Origin: Tranquillimonas rosea
Lineage (GTDB): Bacteria; Pseudomonadota; Alphaproteobacteria; Rhodobacterales; Rhodobacteraceae
Length of the DNA stretch: 64,000 nt
Direction: 5' to 3'
Assembly (NCBI RefSeq): GCF_900111315.1
Contig: NZ_FOGU01000003.1
Location: forward strand, 345,718 to 409,717
Each line of letters begins with the position of its first letter. Position 1 is the stretch's first letter. The notes under the pieces were generated by a model. That model was not told the DNA's origin, did not search any database, and worked only from the letters and a program-made list of their open reading frames with translations. Below are positions 59,531 to 64,000 of this stretch, in pieces. The translations under genes and the position numbers were made by a program.

Positions 59531-60496
59531 ATGCTCGAAGGGCACAAGATCGTCACGGTAGGCGAGCTCCTCGTGGAGTTCATCTCGCACACGAAGGGCT
59601 GCGCCCTGGAGCGCATCGGTGAGTTCTCCGGCCCCTATCCGAGCGGAGCGCCCGCCATCTTCCTCGACCAGGCGTCCAGGATGGGCGCCGAAACCGAGAT
59701 GTTCGGTGGCGTGGGAGACGATGGTTTCGGTCGGCTGTTGCTGGAGCGGCTGCGCGCGGATGGCGTGGGGACCGAAGGCGTATCGGTCCTGCCCGATCGG
59801 AGCACTGGCACAGCCTTCGTGTCGTATTACGACGACGGATCGCGGGACTTCATCTTCCACCTGGCAAACACTGCCGCGGATTCCTTGAGCTTCACGGCCG
59901 AGATGCTGCCGCCGGGACCGCTCGCGCTGCATGTATCGGCGGCCTCGCTGGGAAGCGCGCCGCTGCGCCGCGCGATACTCTCGGCTGCCGATGCGGTGAA
60001 AGGCTCAGGTGGCAAGATCACCTGCGATCCCAACGCGCGGCCTCAGTTGATGCAGGACGACGAAGCCAGGGGCGCTCTCGAACGGATCCTCGGGCAGGCC
60101 GACTGTCTCATGCCAAGCACCAGCGACCTGGATCACCTCTATCCCGGCCTGGACGAGGCCGCCGCCATCGACCGGCTCGTGCATTCTGGCGCCGAAATCC
60201 TCGCGATCAAGCGCGGCGCCAAGGGGGCGACGATCATCGGGGACGGCGCAAAGTATGACCTTCCCGGCCATGACGTCGACGAAGTGGATCCGACCGGCGC
60301 GGGCGACTGCTTTTGCGGCACCTTCGTTGCGCTCCTCGCGCAGGGCGTCGGATTGGAGGAAGCCGGGCGGCAGGCCAACGCGGCCGGCGCGATCGCGGTG
60401 ACTCGGCGCGGACCGATGGAGGGAAATTCCGGCCCCAGCCAGATCTCCGCCTTCCTGAGCTCGACCCCAGCAGTTTCAGACGGGAGGGAGGCATGA
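59531..60496 (+). CDS. PfkB-family sugar kinase, probably tagatose kinase
   Basis: 321 residues, ribokinase fold. The C-terminal PfkB signature is VDPTGAGDCFCGTFVALL with the catalytic Asp. N-terminal features are VTVGELLVEFISHTKG and YPSGAPAIFLDQASRMGAET. With gatZ overlapping by four bases and a polyol dehydrogenase nearby, phosphorylation of D-tagatose (or a related ketose) at C6 is inferred. The ATG at 59531 is chosen for GGGAGG four bases upstream; an ATG four codons earlier lacks support. Confidence 0.85.
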   Translation: MLEGHKIVTVGELLVEFISHTKGCALERIGEFSGPYPSGAPAIFLDQASRMGAETEMFGGVGDDGFGRLLLERLRADGVGTEGVSVLPDRSTGTAFVSYYDDGSRDFIFHLANTAADSLSFTAEMLPPGPLALHVSAASLGSAPLRRAILSAADAVKGSGGKITCDPNARPQLMQDDEARGALERILGQADCLMPSTSDLDHLYPGLDEAAAIDRLVHSGAEILAIKRGAKGATIIGDGAKYDLPGHDVDEVDPTGAGDCFCGTFVALLAQGVGLEEAGRQANAAGAIAVTRRGPMEGNSGPSQISAFLSSTPAVSDGREA

Positions 60497-61749
60497 TCGA
60501 CATTAAGACGCTCATCGAGGCGAACCGCTCAGGCACGGCGAAGGGGCTTCCCTGCTTCTGCACGGCCAACGAGCATGCCCTGCGGGCCATCCTTTCCCAT
60601 GCAGCCCGGACCGGCCTTCCCACCGTGATCGAGGCGACATGCAACCAGGTGAACCAGGACGGCGGCTACACCGGCATGACCCCGTCCGATTTCATATCCT
60701 GGGTGACGGGCCTTGCCGACGAGGCGGGAGCGTCGATGGAGCAGCTGATCCTCGGGGGCGATCACCTCGGCCCGAACCCGTGGCGGAAGGAGTCGGCCGC
60801 GCATGCGATGGAAAAGGCGCGGGAGCTGGTCCGGCTTTACGCTGCCGCCGGCTTTCGCAAGATCCATCTCGACGCGTCCATGCCGCTGGGCGGGGAGCCG
60901 CCCTTGAGCTTTGCGGCAATCGCCGAGCGCGCAGCAGACCTCTGCGCCGTCGCCGAAAAGCACGCGCCCGACCCGTCGCAGCTGATCTACATCATCGGAA
61001 CAGAGGTCCCGATCCCCGGCGGCGAGACCGACGACCCCGACGCCCTCGACGTCACCTCGGTCGAGCGGTTCAAGGACACCATCGAGACTCACCGCGAGGC
61101 CTTCACAAGACACGGCCTCGACTCGGCCTGGGATCGCATCGTCTCGGTGGTGACCCAGCCCGGTGTGGATTTCAGCCACACCTCGGTCTTCGAGTTCGAT
61201 CCCGCCGCCGCGCAGCCGCTCGCGCGCTCGATCCTTTCGGAGCCGGGCCTCACCTTCGAGGCCCATTCCACCGACTACCAGCCCGCCTCCGCGCTGCGGG
61301 CGCTGGTGCAGAACCACTTCTTCTTCCTGAAGGTCGGCCCCGAACTCACCTTCCGCTTCCGGGAAGCGGTCTTCGCCCTGGCCGATTTGGAGGCGCAATT
61401 GCCCATCCCGGCGCCGTCGCGGCTGAAAGAGGTCATCGCAACACGGATGGAGACGAACGACGCCTATTGGCGGGACTACTACAAGGGCAGCCCTGAAGAG
61501 ATCGAGCTCCTGCGGACCTTCAGCTACAGCGACCGTATCCGGTATTACTGGTCCGATCCCGCTGTCGCGGAGGCGCTGAACCGCTTGTTGACGAACCTGG
61601 AAGCCGAGCCCGTGTCCGAAACGCTGATCTCACAGTTCTTCATGGGGCTGGACTTCGGAGAGATACCAAGAGCCCCCAGGGCCTTGATCGAAAGCCATGT
61701 TCAGCGATGCATCGACAGGTATTTCGCCGCCGCGGGTATGACGCCCTGA
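60493..61749 (+). CDS. gatZ: GatZ/KbaZ-family protein (tagatose-6-phosphate pathway)
   Basis: 418 residues, the full length of GatZ/KbaZ. Diagnostic motifs: TVIEATCNQVNQDGGYTGMT, ILGGDHLGPNPWRKE, IHLDASMPLGGEPPLS, VTQPGVDFSHTSVFEF and FEAHSTDYQPASALRALVQN. In enterics GatZ is called the non-catalytic subunit of tagatose-bisphosphate aldolase with GatY. No GatY-like aldolase is present here. From memory, GatZ-like proteins without GatY in Agrobacterium/Sinorhizobium relatives act as D-tagatose-6-phosphate 4-epimerases giving fructose 6-phosphate; the same is plausible here. Translation is coupled to the kinase by an ATGA overlap. Confidence 0.92.
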   Translation: MIDIKTLIEANRSGTAKGLPCFCTANEHALRAILSHAARTGLPTVIEATCNQVNQDGGYTGMTPSDFISWVTGLADEAGASMEQLILGGDHLGPNPWRKESAAHAMEKARELVRLYAAAGFRKIHLDASMPLGGEPPLSFAAIAERAADLCAVAEKHAPDPSQLIYIIGTEVPIPGGETDDPDALDVTSVERFKDTIETHREAFTRHGLDSAWDRIVSVVTQPGVDFSHTSVFEFDPAAAQPLARSILSEPGLTFEAHSTDYQPASALRALVQNHFFFLKVGPELTFRFREAVFALADLEAQLPIPAPSRLKEVIATRMETNDAYWRDYYKGSPEEIELLRTFSYSDRIRYYWSDPAVAEALNRLLTNLEAEPVSETLISQFFMGLDFGEIPRAPRALIESHVQRCIDRYFAAAGMTP

Positions 61750-61772
61750 ACGAAACTCATCAGGGTTGTAGC

Positions 61773-61950
61773 CGGCTGCATTCTGCGCTCGGCTATGCGC
61801 CCCGGCAGCCTATGCCGCCAAGCTCATCGCGATGGCGAGGCACTTCGCACGTCTGAAACGCCGCGCGGATCGCCCAACGCTCCATCGGCGCACTGGCGCC
61901 AAGCTGACCGCTGTGCTCCGCCTTCGGGTGGATGAAGATTGGATGTCACA
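61773..61950 (+). pseudogene. C-terminal relic of an IS3-type transposase
   Basis: RLHSALGYAP in one frame, then PAAYAAKLIAMARHFARLKR in the next, matches the end of IS3-family OrfB (R-HSALGY-xPAAYAA-L) with a +1/-1 frame break near 61800. The rest of the element and its inverted repeats are not visible; downstream residues (LTAVLRLRVDEDWMSQ) are degenerate. Confidence 0.6.
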
Positions 61951-61964
61951 GCACGAACATGAAA

Positions 61965-61992
61965 ACGGCGGGTCCCGTTCAGGACCCGCCGT
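61965..61992 (-). terminator. terminator of the phasin gene
   Basis: ACGGCGGGTCC and GGACCCGCCGT form a perfect 11-bp stem with a 6-base loop. On the minus strand it follows the phasin stop by about 30 bases and is followed by TTTTC. Confidence 0.85.
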
Positions 61993-62021
61993 CTTCGTTT
62001 CTGGTTTGTGGCTGACTAGCC

Positions 62022-62441
62022 TCAGCTGGCTTTCTTGGCCGCCGTGTTCGCGGCGCTCTGCGTGTTCGCGGCAACCTTGTTGCCCAGGTCTTCGCCGGCC
62101 TGCGAGGCTAGGCCGGTGGCTTCGGCGCTGGTCTTCTGGCCGATTTCGGACATCGACTGCGCGGTGCGCATGAAGAGGTTCATCTGCTTCTGCGCAAAGT
62201 CGCTGTAGGCTTTGCCGTAATCGGCGGGCTCGTCACGCACCTGGCTAACTTCGCGCAGGTTCGAGAACGTTTCCTTGGCCGACTCGCTCGCGATGTCGGT
62301 GGAGCGGGTGGCCGCCTCGGTAGCGATGCCCATCATGCGCTCGCCGGTCTGCGCCCAGCTCTGGAAGATGTCCTGATAACCTTGCGGGTCGAACAGGTTC
62401 TGCAGATCGGTGGCGGCGGATTTGGTGTTCTGCTTGGCCAT
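62022..62441 (-). CDS. phasin (PHA granule-associated protein)
   Basis: 139 residues, all-helical and amphipathic, Ala-rich. Segments FDPQGYQDIFQSWAQTGERM, YGKAYSDFAQKQMNLFMRTA and a tail of ASQAGEDLGNKVAANTQSAA fit the phasin family that coats polyhydroxyalkanoate granules. AAAGGAG lies upstream of the ATG, a PhaR-like site lies in its promoter and a strong terminator follows. No pha synthase or regulator gene is in the window. Confidence 0.9.
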   Translation of the reverse strand: MAKQNTKSAATDLQNLFDPQGYQDIFQSWAQTGERMMGIATEAATRSTDIASESAKETFSNLREVSQVRDEPADYGKAYSDFAQKQMNLFMRTAQSMSEIGQKTSAEATGLASQAGEDLGNKVAANTQSAANTAAKKAS

Positions 62442-62503
62442 GTCGGGTCTCCTTTCGAAGAGAATTGACTGTGTTGTGCGGGCCGTTTCCCGCCATTGAC
62501 CCT

Positions 62504-62531
62504 CATCTAATGCTGCACTGCAGCAATTCAA
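62504..62531 (-). promoter_or_regulatory. phasin promoter with PhaR-like operator in the spacer
   Basis: TTGAAT (62531-62526) and TAGATG (62509-62504) on the minus strand, 16 bases apart. TGCTGC-ACT-GCAGCA (62511-62525), a perfect palindrome, fills the spacer. It contains CTGC-N3-GCAG, the type of site reported for PhaR repressors in rhodobacteria (from memory). Confidence 0.7.
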
Positions 62532-62900
62532 CAGGGAGGCCCCCAAAAAATTCGCCGGCGGTGCGAGAGGCGGTGTCGAACAGGCGAACCGCGCCCCCTG
62601 CGCCGACGCTCAGGCCGGCCATCCGGCCCGGGCAAAGCTGCTCCATAACCGCGCACCCGCCTTCACGACTACGTCCGCGCGCGCCGAGGGAGTTGGCAAA
62701 CCTCTGTTTGCGAACGCTTTCTGTAGCCCACTTCTCCGACGCCTCCGCCCTCGCCAGCCACGAAGAGTTAACGATGGCTTTACACAACGCCATTCCCAAG
62801 CGAGGCTGCGACCCAAGCCCGTGGCCAGCCGGATTTGGAGGACGGTTGGCGGCTCTCCACTGAAAATGGGGAGACGGGCGAGAAAAAAGGGAGGAGTACT
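62532..62900. other. intergenic stretch upstream of the TRAP binding-protein gene
   Basis: No gene. GCAAAC-CTCT-GTTTGC (62696-62711) is a perfect 16-bp palindrome about 190 bases upstream of the binding-protein start. A strong AAGGGAGGAG precedes that start. Confidence 0.45.
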
Positions 62901-64000
62901 ATGTCACAGAACCCGATTGGTCGCCGGTCATTCCTGCGTAAGTCGGCCCTGGCTGGCGGCGCTGCCACGGCTGGTGTTTTGGCTGCGCCCCCGGTTGTCG
63001 GCCAGAGCCCGATCACCATGCGGATGCAGACCTCGTGGCCGGCATCGAACATCTGGCAGCAGATGGCCCAGCAATACGCGGACCGCGTCGAGGCCATGTC
63101 CGGCGGACGTATCCAAGTGGACCTGCTGCCGGCCGGCGCCGTCGTCGGAGCGTTCCAGGTGATCGACGCCGTGAGCGACGGCGGCCTGGATGCCAGCCAC
63201 AGCGTGTCTGCCTACTGGTACGGTAAGAACAGGGCCGCGTCGCTGTTCGGCACGGGACCGGTCTTTGGCCAGGACGCGCGCAACCTGCAGTCCTGGTTCT
63301 ACGCCGGCGACGGCAAGCAGCTGTTCGACGAGCTGGTCCGTGACGAGATGGGCCTGAACGTCGACGGCTATTTCGGCATGCCGATGCCGGCTCAGCCCTT
63401 CGGCTGGTTCACCTCGCCGTTCGAGTCGATGTCGGACATCGAGGGCTCGCGCTACCGCACCGTGGGGCTCGCCACCAACCTGCTTCAGAACATGGGGCTT
63501 TCGGTCGCGCAGCTGCCCGGTGGCGAGATCGTCCCGGCGATGGAACGCGGTGTGCTCGACGCGTTCGAGTTCAACAACCCGTCGTCGGACCGCGACTTCG
63601 GCGCCCAGGACGTGGCATCGAATTACTACCTCGGCTCGTTCCACCAGGCGAACGAGATGTTCGAGTACCTGTTCAACCAGGACTTCATGGACAGCCTCGA
63701 CGATGACCTGCGTGCCATCCTGATCCACTCGGTCGAAGCTGCCTCGACGGCGAACTACGCCCTCGCGCTGGACCAGTATTCCGCCGACCTGCAATGGCTG
63801 CAGAACGAAGGCGGCGTGACCGTCCACCGCACGCCGCAAAGCGTGATGGACCAGCAGCTGGTGGCCTGGGAAGATCTGATCTCGGAGCTCGAGGAAGAGG
63901 ACATCATGCGACGGATCCTCGACAGTCAGCGCAGCTGGGTCGAGCGGACCGCGTATTACGAGCTGATGAACGCGCCCGACTACCAGGCTGCGTACAATCA
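62901..64000 (+). CDS. TRAP transporter periplasmic binding protein, Tat-exported, cut by window edge
   Basis: The visible 366 residues start with a twin-arginine signal (MSQNPIGRRSFLRKSALAGG). The mature region resembles the TakP/alpha-keto-acid branch of DctP proteins: MRMQTSWPASNIWQQMAQQY, GGRIQVDLLPAGAVVGAFQV, FGMPMPAQPFGWFTSPFESM, RTVGLATNLLQNMGLSVAQL, PGGEIVPAMERGVLDAFEFN and NEMFEYLFNQDF. The Tat signal suggests folding or dimerisation before export. The permease genes, if present, lie beyond the right edge. Strong GGGAGGAG before the ATG. Confidence 0.93.
   Translation, partial: MSQNPIGRRSFLRKSALAGGAATAGVLAAPPVVGQSPITMRMQTSWPASNIWQQMAQQYADRVEAMSGGRIQVDLLPAGAVVGAFQVIDAVSDGGLDASHSVSAYWYGKNRAASLFGTGPVFGQDARNLQSWFYAGDGKQLFDELVRDEMGLNVDGYFGMPMPAQPFGWFTSPFESMSDIEGSRYRTVGLATNLLQNMGLSVAQLPGGEIVPAMERGVLDAFEFNNPSSDRDFGAQDVASNYYLGSFHQANEMFEYLFNQDFMDSLDDDLRAILIHSVEAASTANYALALDQYSADLQWLQNEGGVTVHRTPQSVMDQQLVAWEDLISELEEEDIMRRILDSQRSWVERTAYYELMNAPDYQAAYN

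Noticed and set aside
1-64000. CRISPR arrays, prophage or integrated element
   Set aside because: No regularly spaced direct repeats, integrase, att-flanked tRNA or phage structural genes were seen; the only mobile trace is the IS3-type relic.

Overview
The window reads as chromosome of a high-GC alphaproteobacterium of the Rhodobacterales (Rhodobacteraceae-like). This rests on gene content, not a database search: a RegB/RegA redox pair, a cyoABCD quinol oxidase with SURF1, several TRAP transporters, hmuSTUV haem uptake, BluB, an NsrR-type Rrf2 regulator, a phasin with a PhaR-like site, and the strong G/C bias at third codon positions. I saw no rRNA, tRNA, CRISPR array or intact insertion sequence.

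Layout. 1-8.7 kb: minus-strand operon of exported DUF11-repeat proteins with one 1669-residue outer-membrane-like protein; it runs off the left edge. 8.9-13.2 kb: bluB, a group III truncated haemoglobin divergent from nsrR, a DoxX-like/DUF305 membrane protein and a TVP38-type protein. 13.2-15.5 kb: a decayed zone with relics of an AraC regulator and an NmrA-like protein around an intact phzF-like gene. 15.5-22.5 kb: a six-gene operon (aroE-like, quiC, TRAP dctPQM, dehydroquinase-like) with a divergent TetR regulator, predicted to take up a hydroaromatic acid such as shikimate and convert it to protocatechuate. 22.5-29.6 kb: cyoABCD-surf1-regB-regA. 29.7-35 kb: an MFS transporter, small unknown proteins, a transglutaminase-like protein and a Crp/Fnr regulator. 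35.4-41.4 kb: hmuSTUV and a divergent TonB-dependent receptor. 41.4-46.4 kb: five exported proteins resembling a periplasmic pathway that oxidises glycosides and splits them through 3-keto intermediates. 46.6-55.3 kb: LysR/EamA, SDR/LysR, a kinase-like protein, lrgAB and a LuxR-type regulator. 55.7-61.8 kb: a polyol/tagatose locus with LacI regulator, tagatose-type kinase and GatZ, whose ABC transporter has lost its permeases and nearly all of its ATPase. 61.8-64 kb: an IS3-type relic, a phasin under a PhaR-like site, and a TRAP binding protein cut by the right edge.

The most useful leads are: the dehydroquinase-like protein at 15517-15957, which lacks both usual active-site histidines yet sits in a hydroaromatic operon; the five-gene exported sugar-oxidation cluster; the collapsed polyol ABC operon, with a 27-codon ATPase remnant and two matching LacI-type operators; the DUF11 surface operon; and several palindromes or repeats that fall exactly inside predicted promoter spacers (haemoglobin/nsrR, aroE, hmu, phasin, tagatose kinase).
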